From: Tetmemena sp. SeJ-2015
Lineage: Eukaryota; Ciliophora; Spirotrichea; Sporadotrichida; Oxytrichidae
DNA: 64,000 bases
Reading direction: 5' to 3'
Assembly (NCBI GenBank): GCA_027382625.1
Contig: JAJKFJ010020934.1
Location: forward strand, 1-64,000
In this document: positions 34,501-46,900 of the stretch, piece by piece
Position numbering within the stretch: position 1 is the first letter of the stretch
Layout of the letters: each line of letters opens with the position of its first letter
The notes under the pieces: model-generated
Told to the model about the DNA's origin: nothing
Seen by the model: only the letters and a program-made list of their open reading frames with translations
Databases searched by the model: none
Program-made: the position numbers and the translations under genes

Positions 34501-35555
34501 AAGTTAAGCTTAAACTTTTTCCTAAATATTCACTCTACCTTATCTTGCACATAATTTTGTCTTCTCTTCTTCCACTCTCTTACAACTACTCACTATTAAA
34601 TCCTCTGTATCGATTGCTTATTCATGCATCAAGCGATAGAGCAGTAGCTTCTTATAGTGTCCTTTAACTAAGTTCCAGTAAAACTCAATACCTTTGAACT
34701 CTGGTGAGTATGTAACATTAAAAACTGGAGTGATGTTCAACTCAGCGTATGCCTTCTTCGCTTCCTTTGTCTTGTGTACGCTGAGGTTGTCAACGAGTAG
34801 AACGATCTCACCGTCTGTGATCTTCTCTCTGAGCTTCTTAAGGAACGCAAACATACTGCTCTCACTTGATAGAGCGAGGATGAAGGACATAAGCTTATAA
34901 GCCTAGTCTTTCGCTGATTCCTGCAAGTAAACGCACTTGTAGTTATATTTACTTCTACTCGTAACTTCTATGTTATCGTGCTTCTTGTACCAACTCTTCT
35001 TCATGAAGGTGTTGTGTGTGAACACAGCTTCGTCAGCACATACAAACTTCACGCTATCCCTCTCACACCTGAGCAGCTAGTCGTAAATATATTTCAGATT
35101 ATTATATAAATTGGCTTTGTGAAGTCTATAGCGCGCTTCACTCGATTCACAGTTTTGTACGTTATGCATTTCAACGATAGATGTTGCTACAGTCTACGGA
35201 GAGATCTTGAGATAAGGAAACTATCTATGGAAGATCTTCGCGCGCTACTCCAAACTGAAGTGCGCTAGTGGCGAAGAGTTTGAGGATGAATCAAATAATT
35301 GATGTGCACATCTTGAAACTTAGAAGTGCGATGAGGAACAGCTGCAACTCCTAACTTTCTCATCTGCAAAGCAACTTTCAAATGCGAGAGTATAGTGCGC
35401 GCTGGCACTCTCAACATTTTTGCGATGGAGTTGATGTTGAGAACTGGCTATTACTACTGATAAGGGTGACTACATCCATACCTTAGAGTCAAAATGAAAC
35501 TGAGATAGGATGGATCATGTAGTTATTTTTGAGTAATTTCGCGTTTGACTCGCAT
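34490..35555 (-). pseudogene. TBE-type DDE transposase, frameshifted
   Basis: From ATG 35555 (MRVKREITQKQLHDPSYL) a helix-turn-helix region reads VLNINSIAKMLRVPARTILS, then EQRAKIFHRQFPYLKIS, first catalytic Asp in FVCADEAVFTHN, second in IVLLVDNLSVHKTKEAKKAY, and Glu in TYSPEFKGIEFYWNLVKGHY, which is the DDE spacing of IS630/Tc1-like enzymes. A one- or two-base frame disruption near 35275 (between YLIHPQTL and AHFSLEQR) interrupts it. The open frame reads on past the end of the conserved part at 34618 because TAA is sense, so the true C-terminus is unclear and it overlaps the convergent plus-strand ORF. Confidence 0.75.
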
Positions 35556-35560
35556 TTTAT

Positions 35561-36148
35561 AGGTATTAATATAGGAATTATTTATTCATAAAATTATCCA
35601 ACTTTCATATCATATTTTGGAATTTTTATGAAAAGATTAAACATTAATATAAAACAAAACAATATCCTAGATCTTCTGCTTTCTTTTTTTAAATTTAAAA
35701 ATCCATCTCATTAACACATATTAATTTAGAATATACTGTACATGCCTTAGATTTCAAGCTTTTTCTGCAATTGGGTAATTCTCATTTTGCATCAACAGGC
35801 AAATAAGGAGCTATCTATATTTTTCTTTGAGTGATCTATATCTAAATTTTCTTCAATGCTATTTTATTCATAATATAATTTAATTGTTATTGATAGTATG
35901 TGACAAACATTAAAATTAAATATAGATAAGATAAACTCCTTTTGAAAATAAGAAACTAAATTGTTAATCCAATATAAGCTTCCTAATTCGTAAGAACAAC
36001 TAATTTCAGGTTTTTTATATATTGGGACAAATCTTTAGTCATGTTTAACTAAAAAACAACCACATAAGAGATCTGCATTTATTTTTAAGTTTAATTTAGT
36101 TCGAAGCAGACAACTTCAACTCACATTAATTTTATATAATCATCAAGA
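35561..36148. other. AT-rich intergenic region
   Basis: About 590 bp of AT-rich DNA between the transposon remnant and kinase paralog B. No coding segment was seen. It should include the start-side flank of paralog B. Confidence 0.4.
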
Positions 36149-39100
36149 ATGAACCCCAAAGATAACATGAACTCAGATTAGATAGATTTTACAGTGGAAA
36201 ATGACACTTCTTTGAAAAAATTAATGTCCTTTATAGTCAACTCTTATGAGAAGAAAAGGTTTTCAATGAAATATAAAGATCAGACACTTGAAAAAGAGTA
36301 CTCAACTAATTATATTTACTTGGAAGTTTAGCATTTGAAAATTAAGTCTTATGGATTGGTATATACAATAGAAGCTATTATACTCTGGGCCTTTTTTGCA
36401 ATATTCTAAACCATTAGATTTTACCAACTAGAGAAAAATTATCCTCCCTATAACTTGATAATGGGATGTATGGTTATTTTTATTGCGTAAATTTTGATTC
36501 ACTATTCTTTTTCCAGAATTATTAATTAGTTAAAATTAACCCTGACGGAATAATATTACATTAAAAAAACTAATTTTATTGTGCCAAAGGAGCCCCCGAT
36601 ATGGATGAGCAAAATCCCTTTTAGAGATGAGGGGATTACTTTTGAATCTAGTCCCTTATGTGACTGAAATTTTAAAAAAAATTTTTTTGTTTGTTTAATT
36701 TAAAAATTTAAGTAAAATTTTTACCCCCAAAAAAAGTTTTGGGGAAACAGCAAAATTGGCCCTAGGTTAAAGGGCAAATTTTGGGATTTGTTTTTTTAAA
36801 AATTTTAAAGTGTTTTTGTTTGTAAAAAGGGAGACTATTTTGGGAAAATTTTTGAAAAAAAGGGAAAATTCCATAATTTTTCTTTTTATAGAAAAAATTT
36901 CAAGTTGCAAAAAATTTTTAGGGAAAAAATAATTTTTTTTGCTCTACAACAAAAAAAAGATTTAACAATTTCAGCAACCTCAAAATTACAACTACTGTTC
37001 ATTATTTTAACCTCATATTATTTTAATTAAATTTCTAAAAAAAAATAATTTTGAATATGGAAAACTTTTGGCGTCCACCTGGGTGGTTTTCAATCACTGG
37101 TTATTTTTGTGATGATGATTGAAACTATGATACTGGGAAATCCTACTTAAGCCACTGTAGATGGATTCATAATAATCCCAGCAGTCTTAGTATCTGCTGC
37201 CTTCTTAAGTTATGATCAGGTTTAAATCATTGTCTATTATGCACTTATAATGTTCTAAAATAATTAATATTTAAAGTTCTACAGTTTAATGAGGACACGA
37301 AAATGGATTAATGAGGACTTTCGCTATTCAAGGTTTAATGTTTGGGTCGCGATAGCCCTTGGAATCGTGTATTCATTTGCAAGATATAACTAGCGTAGAG
37401 ACAGAGAGAGATTCGAGCAGATCAAGAGCCAGAGGTAGCTGCTCAGACTGTTTAATTTAAGTTTAACAATCTCATAAAGGTTTACCACGATGGGATATTG
37501 ATAACTCAAAATGAAGAGATAGTCTATACCAATTAGTCAGTTTCTACAATTTTCAATATCAAATCCACTGAAGCCACCCTTTTTATTCCTTAAAAATAGT
37601 AAATAATTAAAAATAAACATATGCAAAAAAAATGTTGAAATGTTTAAGAATCACACTTTTGATAAAGGAGTTATGAAAATGAGAAGAACCTTGAAATGAT
37701 CTTTAATAAATGACTTAAGTTAAAGCAATTTAAGAAACTTTAAATTCTTTTGTATCTTCAAAAAGGTTTTTTCTATAATTAAGAAGATGAAGATAGAATT
37801 TTTGAAAATAGAATGACACTTTAATTTTATTTATCTCATCCTATAAATTAATTATTAATATGAAATTGTTTATTAAAACTTATATTGCGTAATAATATTT
37901 CACATTAAGATCAAGAATAGAATTATACAAACTAAGTTTAAATGTTTTAAAATAAGATAGACAGTTTATCGCCCCTCCATTGAGCGAGAACGACCGAGAC
38001 TAAATGCTAAAAGAGTCTTTGATGAATTCAAAACCGAAATTTAATGATGTTCACTTAAACAACACTACTTAAGAGACTGCAGGAATATTTATGAGATATT
38101 TTAATTCTGATTATATTGAACGAAAGTATCCATGATTTATGGGATTATATTTAAAAGAACTAAAAGTATCTGGACCCTTCTAAATTTAACAAAGAGTATT
38201 TAATTAATCCCTTAGATGGCCTTTATTTCAAACAAAAGGCTCTTATTTCGTATATTTTTCTTCTGCCTAGAATAAGCTTAGAAGAAGATGAAGAATTTGC
38301 AAATTAGAAAAAGATTTTGCAAGTGTTTACCTAAACACTCAAACTTGGAAGTAATGTCTTAGTTAATTATTTAATTAGAAAAGTAAAATTTTAAACCAGT
38401 TTGAATCAAAATTTGCTAGGAGCTTATCATTAAGATTTTATTAATATTGGTTGCATCTTATGAGGGGGGACCTCTCTAAATGATTTCTAAAATTATAACT
38501 AACTGTAAAAGATCTCAAGTCCTTTAGCTAAGGGAAAATCCAGATTAGTATGTATATCCCAATATAGGGCCTAAAATGAGCTAAGGTCTTTTGAAAAATT
38601 GCTGAGAGAACTCGGGCTAAAAGATAAGAATATTTTTATATGGGTTTTTTTAGCTTCTCATGATTCGTATTTCACTCAAAATGAGTTTTTTTAATGTTGG
38701 TTAAAGGTTTAATACACAATTGAGTTTCTCAAATTTAATTGTTAAAGGGCAAATATTTTTTTTCTTAAAATATCTCGCCTATACAATGTAATATGCTTCG
38801 AATCTGGTGCTAAGACAAAATTGAAAAAATTGAGCTCGGAGAAATTTCTATGGGAATAAGGATGTCTAAGTCAACTAAATTCTGCAGTGGAGTTTGAACA
38901 CTAAGTAGCTTGAAGCAACTCAGATATCCACGTGCTTTTATTTATGCCTGTAGGATAACTATTTAACTCCACTATTAATTCTTAAACGTCTTCGTGATGA
39001 CAACAGTTAGAGACCAATCTTACTGGCTTCAAATAGAGCAGTAAACAAAACTTAATGTATATTCATTTGGTAAATTTATATACGGGCTTAGAAAAATTTG

Positions 39101-40846
39101 TCAGATGTCAAGACTTTAGCATTTGCATCCGCTGCACATGAATTCAGAAACCCTTTGAACGCTATAAACTCTTCTCTCTAAATTTTAGATGGGAAAATAA
39201 GCGACCAGCTCTCGATGCAATTTCTCTCAACTGCCAAGAACTGCTCAAAATTAATGCTTTTCCTAGTGAATGATATCCTAGACTTTTCACAATTAGAATC
39301 CAAGAGTATTGTCCTCAATATAGAAGAAGCTAACATTGTATATTAAAATTAATTAAAGTTGTTCAATTGACAGAATACTGTTTTTCTATTTTAGAGCTCA
39401 AAGCCAACTTAAAGAATCTTGAGCTAGCTTTCGAATTTTCCCCAGACTTCCCTAAGAAAGTTATTTTAAGTGCGAACTGACCCGAACAGAGTTAGTCAAA
39501 TCCTAATTAACTTACTCTCTAATTCAATTAAGTATACTCAGGAAGGGTATGTCAAACTCCAAGGATCCCTAAATCTTAACACTTAAGAAGTCGAGTTGTG
39601 CGTCATTGATAGTGGAGTGGGTATGAGCTCTTCGCAAATTGGGAAACTGTTTTCAGCTTTTACGAAATTCAAGTCCAACAGACACCTCAACAAAGATGGG
39701 GTTGGTCTCGGTTTAACTATCAGCAAAGAACTTAGCTAAGGCTCTTGGTGGTGACATTTCTGTGACATCTGAAGTCGACCAAGGTTCTAAATTTACTTTG
39801 CATCTTCCATTTGACTCTTCAAATGAATTCTCCACTATTCATTCACATTCTGATTCAAGAGAAATTAACCAAATAGTAAATGAACATAACGATTCCATGA
39901 GTGAATCATAGCGACTCTATTTTGAGAAAGATACTTCGAGATCTAATTCCAAACTCTATAATCAAGATAGTAAAAGCTTCTCAGATGCGGGTATAGGTAT
40001 AGTATAGAGTTAAATTATATCTTTTTTTAGTCAAGTGTCGAGACAACTTATGATAGAAAACGGGTTTAAGAGCAGAGACAAATGTGCGATAACAGACTAA
40101 CTCCATTTTAGATAAGATAAATCAAAACGAAATCGTAGATTAAGATGTGGTAACACAAATCTTTTCAATGATGAAGAAGAGAATAGTCTTGATCCAGGAA
40201 TTAGCAATAGAAAAGACAGTAAAATTTAATCTCAAGTCAAAGTGTCAAAATATCAAGAAAGTATTGCTATTTGTGCTTATAATTAGTATTTCCTTATTAT
40301 AAATAGTCTTCAAAGGTCTTGAATTAAATGAGCTATACTTTCTAGAATGGAAAGAGCTTGGTCAGTGACTCTCTAAGATCTAAAGTTTTGACTCCTTGCC
40401 AGTGCCCCAGAGTATTAGCAGTAGATGATGAACCATTTAATTTGCTAGCTCTTCAAGGTTTGCTTTGTCAGTTAAATGTGGAAAGTGTGGACACCTGCTT
40501 CAATGGAAAACAGGCTATTGAAAAAATACTTGAGAACTAAAAGGGAAACTGCTTTAACCATTAGCCTTATGAGCTTGTGCTTATCGACAACTAAATGCCT
40601 GTCATGGGAGGTACAGAGGCTATAACAAAACTTAGAGATATTGCTGCCAACAAACCAAACACAAATCTTGGGAGGATTGTCCTTCTAACAGGAGATGAAA
40701 ACATGCTAAACAATCAGCAATACTCACATTTGTTTGACGATGTCATCCTAAAGCTAATTTTATTTATTGTTTTTCTTTTAAAGCCTATAGATTCTAATAT
40801 TCTAAGTGTTCTACTTATGTAGACTAACTCTTTCAGCTAGATTTGA
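36149..40846 (+). CDS. Membrane hybrid histidine kinase, paralog B (possibly decaying)
   Basis: Near copy of paralog A across the same domains: start MNPKDNMNSDQIDFTVEND, membrane helices, VYHDGILITQNEEIVYTN, H-box AAHEFRNPLNAINSS, N-box, G1 DSGVGM, receiver VLAVDDEPFN and LVLIDNQMPVMGG. TGA 40844-40846. It shares the 11-nt GTTTAA, 10-nt AAG and AAGC IESs with A, but has its own 24-nt GTTCTA IES (37252-37281) and 632-bp GTCTT IES (38356-38992), and a longer IES at about 36540-37045. At 39725-39730 it has one extra base relative to A (CAGCAAAGAAC against CAGCAAAAAC), which shifts frame just after the G2 box and is not bracketed by a pointer. If not a sequencing error, the copy is a pseudogene or makes a truncated kinase. 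Confidence 0.7.
36540..37045. other. Expanded IES in paralog B with homopurine/homopyrimidine content
   Basis: About 0.5 kb where paralog A has only about 30 bp. Long A, T and G runs are interspersed with CCCCAAAA at 36725-36732 and TTTTGGGG at 36737-36744, an inverted pair with the hypotrich telomere unit. No ORF was seen. Exact pointers were not resolved. Confidence 0.5.
37252..37281 (+). other. 24-nt IES, pointer GTTCTA, only in paralog B
   Basis: GTTCTA at 37252-37257 and 37276-37281. Paralog A has a single uninterrupted GTTCTA at the same codon (ALIMFYSLM), so this is a clean presence/absence difference. Confidence 0.8.
38356..38992. other. 632-bp IES, pointer GTCTT, only in paralog B
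   Basis: GTCTT at 38356-38360 and 38988-38992. Paralog A reads straight through one GTCTT at 30425-30429 (GNKVFVMTTVRDQ). The interior is AT-rich with no recognisable ORF or repeat. Confidence 0.75.
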
Positions 40847-40973
40847 TTTGTTATATATCCAGTTTATAAGTTAATAGATCCTTTTTAATTATTTAGGCCC
40901 TATTTATAAGAAATTATGGCAATGGATAATTAAGGGGATTGTTTAAATAGTTAGAATAAATAATTAATTATAA

Positions 40974-43900
40974 ATGAAGGAAACTAAGTTGCTGGGTAAA
41001 GAAAGCAGCAGCGAAGAAGAAAAGACGAAATTTGAGCAGATTGAGGAGGAAGTGAAGAACTCCATCTTCAGTGTGTTCTATCTCCTACTTAAAAATTAAG
41101 AAACAACTTTCTGGAAATTTATCCTCCTCCTTATCATTGAGTACCTTTAGCTACTATCATTTTCCTTTGACTAGAGCGTATGTATAACACCTTTAAAATA
41201 TTAAATCACAGCTTTAATTGGGAAATTTATGCAAGTTACAAAGTTCAAATTCTTAGAGATAGATTTTTATAACGCCTACTTTTATAGATGGTAAAGGAGT
41301 GGCAGTCTGATTCTGTGGTGGATTATATATCCCAGTTCCTGAGCACTTTTAGAATCGTGTACTGGCTTCAAAAGTTATCCTGGGACATTTATGTGATAAT
41401 ATTCTATATCGCCTTATTCCTCGTGTTTGTGGTGATCATTAACTTCCTGTATGTGTCCATCTCTTTCAAGCACAAAAAGTTTTCATTTATGCAGCCCGTT
41501 CAACTATTAAGAATAGCTTCCATCTTAATCCAAACGATCTTTTTTATTCCAATCACAGGTAAGCCACAAATTGATAGATTAAGAGGTGACTTTGTCTTTA
41601 TAGAACTGTTTTTCTCGATTTCACAGTGCGAATAAAATTCATCAGGGATTATTACTCACGTTATATACACAGAAGAGACTTGCTTCTAGAGTATCCACAT
41701 ACTCCACGCAGTTTTCTCTTATCTGGTGTTTATAATATTTGCCATAATTACATTCTTGTCTGTGATGATGCACTATGAAAACAGATATACTAAAGACGCA
41801 ACTGCCAAGTAAGTACTCTACTCTATTTAAATAAGAATATAGGATAAACTCAAGGACAGACATCTTCCAAGTGATTGCTAAAACTGTTTATGAGTTCGTA
41901 TTCATCTTCTTCTCCTAGTCTGACTACAGTCTATTTAAGAGCATTATACTATGATATTCTCTTCAGTCACATTCCTATCATACCTTCAGAGCAAGCCCTA
42001 CTTTAATCAAACCACTCAGACTCTGCAAGAGATATTCTCAGGAATTTTCGTCTGGACGAGCAAAAATATTTTTATATGACGAATTACGTCTTGCTCTTCT
42101 CTCAGATTATCGAATCAACTTAATTCAGCGGAGCTCTGGAGATTTACTCTCACATTAATTATGTTTACTTGCTAGGTATCCCAATAATTTGTGTTTTGAT
42201 CTACACAAGACAAGAAGATAGACTGAAACTCCTGCTAACTATCGAGAGCTAGTTACAGAGAGGAGAACAGTGCTAACTCAAGAATTTCTTCTATCTCCAT
42301 ATCGTTGACACAAAGGAGATAGATCGCTATTCCGCAATTGTACTTAAGGGCTTCATCAATCATCATTCGGAAGTGTGCCCTATTGAAAATTGCCCGATTA
42401 AGTAGTACTTAAAGATTCTTGCTAGAGATAAGTAGAACTCAGAAACTGATCGCAAGAAAAAAATCATTGGAGGCAAGATTTAAGCTCAGCAAGTAGAAAA
42501 CAACTCGCTCTTACTAGCTTAAGTCAAAATCCTCTATAATCAGGGAATAAAGAAGTTTCCGAAGTATACAGCACTCAGAATCGACTATGCCAACTTCCTT
42601 CAATCTAAAATGAAGGACAGAAAGGGAGCCTTAAATGAGTTATCACAAGCTGAGAAAATCAAACCAGGCATAGACCACTAATTCATGATATTCAGGCAAA
42701 GAAGAATATTAATTTTAGGAGTAAATAAATCATAGAGGATGAGTTAGCTGAGGGACAAGAACATGGAGGAGTTGATTTTATTTCTGCTTTGAACTTTGAG
42801 AACTAATTCAAGTAGTTTAAGCAGCTTATAGAGAAAAGTTCGATGCTTCACTACGAATTTTGGAACCACTTACAAGATGAGTCTCCGGATCTAGTGAGGC
42901 TATCTTAGTAAGGAGCCAAAATCAACTAATCAATCATTCAAGTAGAAGATAACTGGAAGAAGCTGTCTAAGATGAGCACTAATACTCCAAAGGCTCTTAA
43001 ACTTTATGCATCGTATCTAATAGAGATATTAAATGACAAAGAGACCGGAAATGAGCAGATGATAAAGGCAAAGGAGGCAGCCAATTTGAGGGTCAACTTT
43101 GAATTTAACAATGTTAACGAGGATTTTTCAGACTTGAATAACTACGCTTAAGATGGAACTCCATGCATTTATATCTCTGGAGAGTAGGAAAGGCTAGGTA
43201 TAGTCAATCAGTGTAATATGAGTTTGTGCAAGATTTTTGGGTATACCAAGAAGGAAGATGTGATAAATAAGGATGTTGAGCTTCTAATGCCTAAACTCTA
43301 CTCAGATAATCACAAGGACTTCTTAAATGTGAGCAGCTAAAAATCAGCTGACTAGATTTCGAGCAGAGAGCGACAGGTATTTGGAAAGCACTTCTTCTGG
43401 CTACGTATTTCCTCTCTGGCTTTAGATAAAGAATCTGCCAAGTCTGCTTAGTGGCAGGTAATACGTTGCTACATTTAAGGTAGAGAAGACAGGCATAAAT
43501 AAAAATGTATGCCATTTGCTTCTAAACAAGAACAAGGAGATTTAGGACATAACTCCCTCATGTCTCAAAATGCTTGGTATATCCTATGAAAAGATTAATA
43601 AGAAGATCATATTCTATGACATGCCCACTATCCTTCCATAACTTTTCTAAGCCAATTAGCAACAGTATCAGAATAAAGCAGGAGCGGTCATTAATTTCTA
43701 CGCTCCTAAAATAGTCGAGATAAGTGAGTTCAGAAAGAAGCCATCCGATGACTATGAAATAGATGACAACGGAAGCAAAATGGGAAAGACCCACGGCAGT
43801 AACATTGATAACATGGGCGGGAACAACAATGATAATGAAGACATGTCTTAAATTGAAAGAGGATCGTAGGAAGATAATGACAATGATGACAACGTATCCT

Positions 43901-46900
43901 AACTGCAACACAAGTCTTCCCGAAATGTGATAAGAGGTGCAAGAAGATAGGACTCAGATCATAATGGCCCAGATGATGATAACGATCCCAACTATTTCTA
44001 ATACCAATATAAGGCAATAGGAGGTGACGATAAAGTGATTTAGTACCAGTGCAACTTGACTGAGGTCTACTTTGAGTTAATCAATTTGTCTTATGGCTAT
44101 CACTTGAGAATAGAGAGCTTGCCAGATAAAAGCCAGCAGGATTAGGTTCAAAAGAAATTGACTTAGAATGCTTTCCAATTCTCATACGATCCCCTATATA
44201 AGAGGTTTGTCAGAGAACTTAGAGATTAGGAGAATAAAGACTTCGTTCTTGACAAGCACTTCCTTGAACTTAAACATCTTAAAGAAAAAGTTAGAGTGGA
44301 GAACTTGGAGGATGCTCAGATTTTAAAGATGGCTGGCCTCAGCTATATAGCATTCTTATAATTGCTACCTCATTATAGCAATTATTAGTTAAATTGTAAA
44401 CAAGAAGCAAAAACAACAGGACAAACTTAACAGAGGTATGTCTGGGGGAGACGATGACGATGATGAGAATTAGTCAGAGGACGAGTCGAATGCCTCTGAT
44501 GACTTCAAGAAACATAAAACTTAGACGAAAGACTTCGACAAAAATAACCCAAACAACCTTAAAGATGGCAAAAATTAAAACTATGAAATCTAATTTTATG
44601 AATATTAATCTTATAATCAGCTACCTTAGCTGCTCCTATACCAATGACTGTGATTAATAACAACAACATAGACTACCAAAAGATGCTTGTGGCTGGAGAC
44701 GGTTTTGGAAAGGAGTTCTTAAAGGGAGAAATCGAGCGACTAATTAGAGTGCTACAGGAGAAATAATCCGTCTAGCTTGGTATTCACACTTTCATTAGAA
44801 ACGATGGTCCTCGCAAGGGTTGGGAAGAGAGTAACAACTAAAGAGCAGGTCTGTTTAGTGATAGAGCTGCAGAAATCCAAAAAATTGAAGAGGAAGAGGA
44901 GGAATAAGAAGCCAAGGAAAAGCACTCTGACAAAGAAACTGACTAACTCAAGGCAAATATAAAATCCAAGAAGGCTTTCTCAATGGCAATAAATGATAAG
45001 ACTATGCCTTCTGCAATAAAACGCCTTTCGACCTTCGCACAAATCTTAGTGTTGTTCCTTGTTGCCATAGCAATTGCTGAGTATGCAATAATCTTTTCAC
45101 TCTATTAAGATACCAAGACTAATTTCACTCTTATCCAAAAATCTTACCTCCGAACAGCTGAGCTCTAAAAAGTAGTTTATAATGCTCGGTCTATGATTCT
45201 AATGAACTAGGGTATCCTAACTAATTATCTTAACTATGGAACAGCCTCTGCTTATGTAACAGCTATTTAGAGCGACTTGTCAGATTCTCTAGATTTAATC
45301 TACTCTATCCAGAATGAAATTAATCTCTCACAGCTGCCTATTTCTGATGAGTAAGATTAGTTACTGAATAATTCAACTGTCACTCTTTACTTCAAATAAG
45401 ATGCAACTAGCATGAAGGCGCTCTAGTTCTCTCTAACTGAATCCATATTGTAAATCTCTTCTACCATTTTCACTCTAAGTAACATGAAGTTGAGTGACTT
45501 CAATGAGACTAACGAGGATGTTTTCTTCTTGATGTACAACTCCTTCGATTAATTTTACATGGGACTTGAGCTCTCTTCATAGTACTACGTTGACGAATTG
45601 AATGATAGATCGACCAGCAAAGAGGAAGTCACACTATAACTAAAATTATATTAAGATTTATCTTTTAAATTTATAATCATCTTCATTTTGTCGATTATTG
45701 CAGAGGCCCTTTGTTTAGTAATTCTGTTCCCAGTCGTGCACTCGGTTAATCAATAAAAGGATAAAGTGCTCTCGCTGTTCTGCGAAATAGACAATTCAGT
45801 AATTAGAGTACTGGCGTTGAGATGTGAGAGATTTATCAACAATCTGTAAACAGAGGAGGGCAATGACGATATCGACTCAAATGAGGACATTCAATAGAGT
45901 ATTGTTATTATAGGATGAATACATTTAGGTGATTTCGAAAATAAAAACTCTAATATATTCAATTCTTTGGTTCATTCTAACTTAATATAATTTGCAAGTC
46001 TTTGGCGTAGGTTCTTGTTCTCTTCATTTAGTTCATGTTTTATCTTTTATTACTTTTAGACATGCTTATTTACTCTTATATCTTATTTACATTCCCTCGC
46101 TTTGCCCTAAAGTTCATTTTAAGCATTAGTGCAGTATATCTTACATTAGAAGAAAGGTAAGAGCACTCCCTCATGACTGTCTATGTCTGCTATCACAAAG
46201 ACAGAGCTAATTTCTAGTATTTTCTTCAGTATTGAGAAGTTCCTTGCTGTTGGCTAATTTTAAAAACGAAATTTTTGGGGGGTTGGGTCCCCCACCGCAC
46301 GTGCGGTCCCGGCCCGGCAGGGGGGTTTCCCCACACCGCACGTGCGGTCTGGGACATATGTGCGGTGTGGGGAAGTAGGTGGGTCCCCCACCGCACGTGC
46401 GGCTCCGTACCGCACATATATTGCCCCAGACCGCACATATATTTCAAGTCATCATAAATGTTCTCTGTATCTTAATCAACATGTTTCACACATAAATTTT
46501 AATTGGCTAGATTGGTGTTCTTACCTTATTGCTGGTTTTTATGTTTAATGAGAAGAATATAAAATGAAATCAAGATGGATGACTTACCTTATTTCTGATC
46601 GGTTTGAGGTCCCCAACTACTACCACTGGTAAAAGGCCTAGCAGTATAAGTAGTAATCAATTACTTCAGTTAGCTTTTTCAGTTAGTAAAGTCCTCGGAT
46701 CATTAAAGTGAGTTGATTGGATGAAGTTTTACTAGTTTAAATATATTTGATCACAGCCACTATGGCCACTCCTGAGTCTAAACACTAAAATCTCCCAGGC
46801 CTCATGATTACCCTATATGGATGTGATTCAGAGCTTGACTTCCCGGGAAAATTCACGTTGAAAATTGCCCATCCATCCGTGCCCATCTCCGATACTCCTA

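Larger units (their letters stand above)
33540..35560. mobile_element. Decayed TBE-like (Tc1/IS630 superfamily) transposon between the kinase paralogs
   Basis: Three coding remnants in about 2 kb: a transposase on the minus strand, a basic protein on the plus strand, and a kinase-like fragment on the minus strand. Telomere-bearing elements (TBEs) of hypotrichs are known to combine a 42-kDa DDE transposase, a 22-kDa protein and a 57-kDa zinc-finger/kinase protein, so the combination fits. No terminal telomeric inverted repeats are visible, and all three frames contain shifts, so the element looks dead and truncated. Boundaries are estimates. Confidence 0.6.

Noticed and set aside
46226..46548. 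ORFs on both strands across the left GC-rich end (and 49942-50318 at the right end)
   Set aside because: They are translations of the palindromic terminal repeats, with similar low-quality peptides in every frame.
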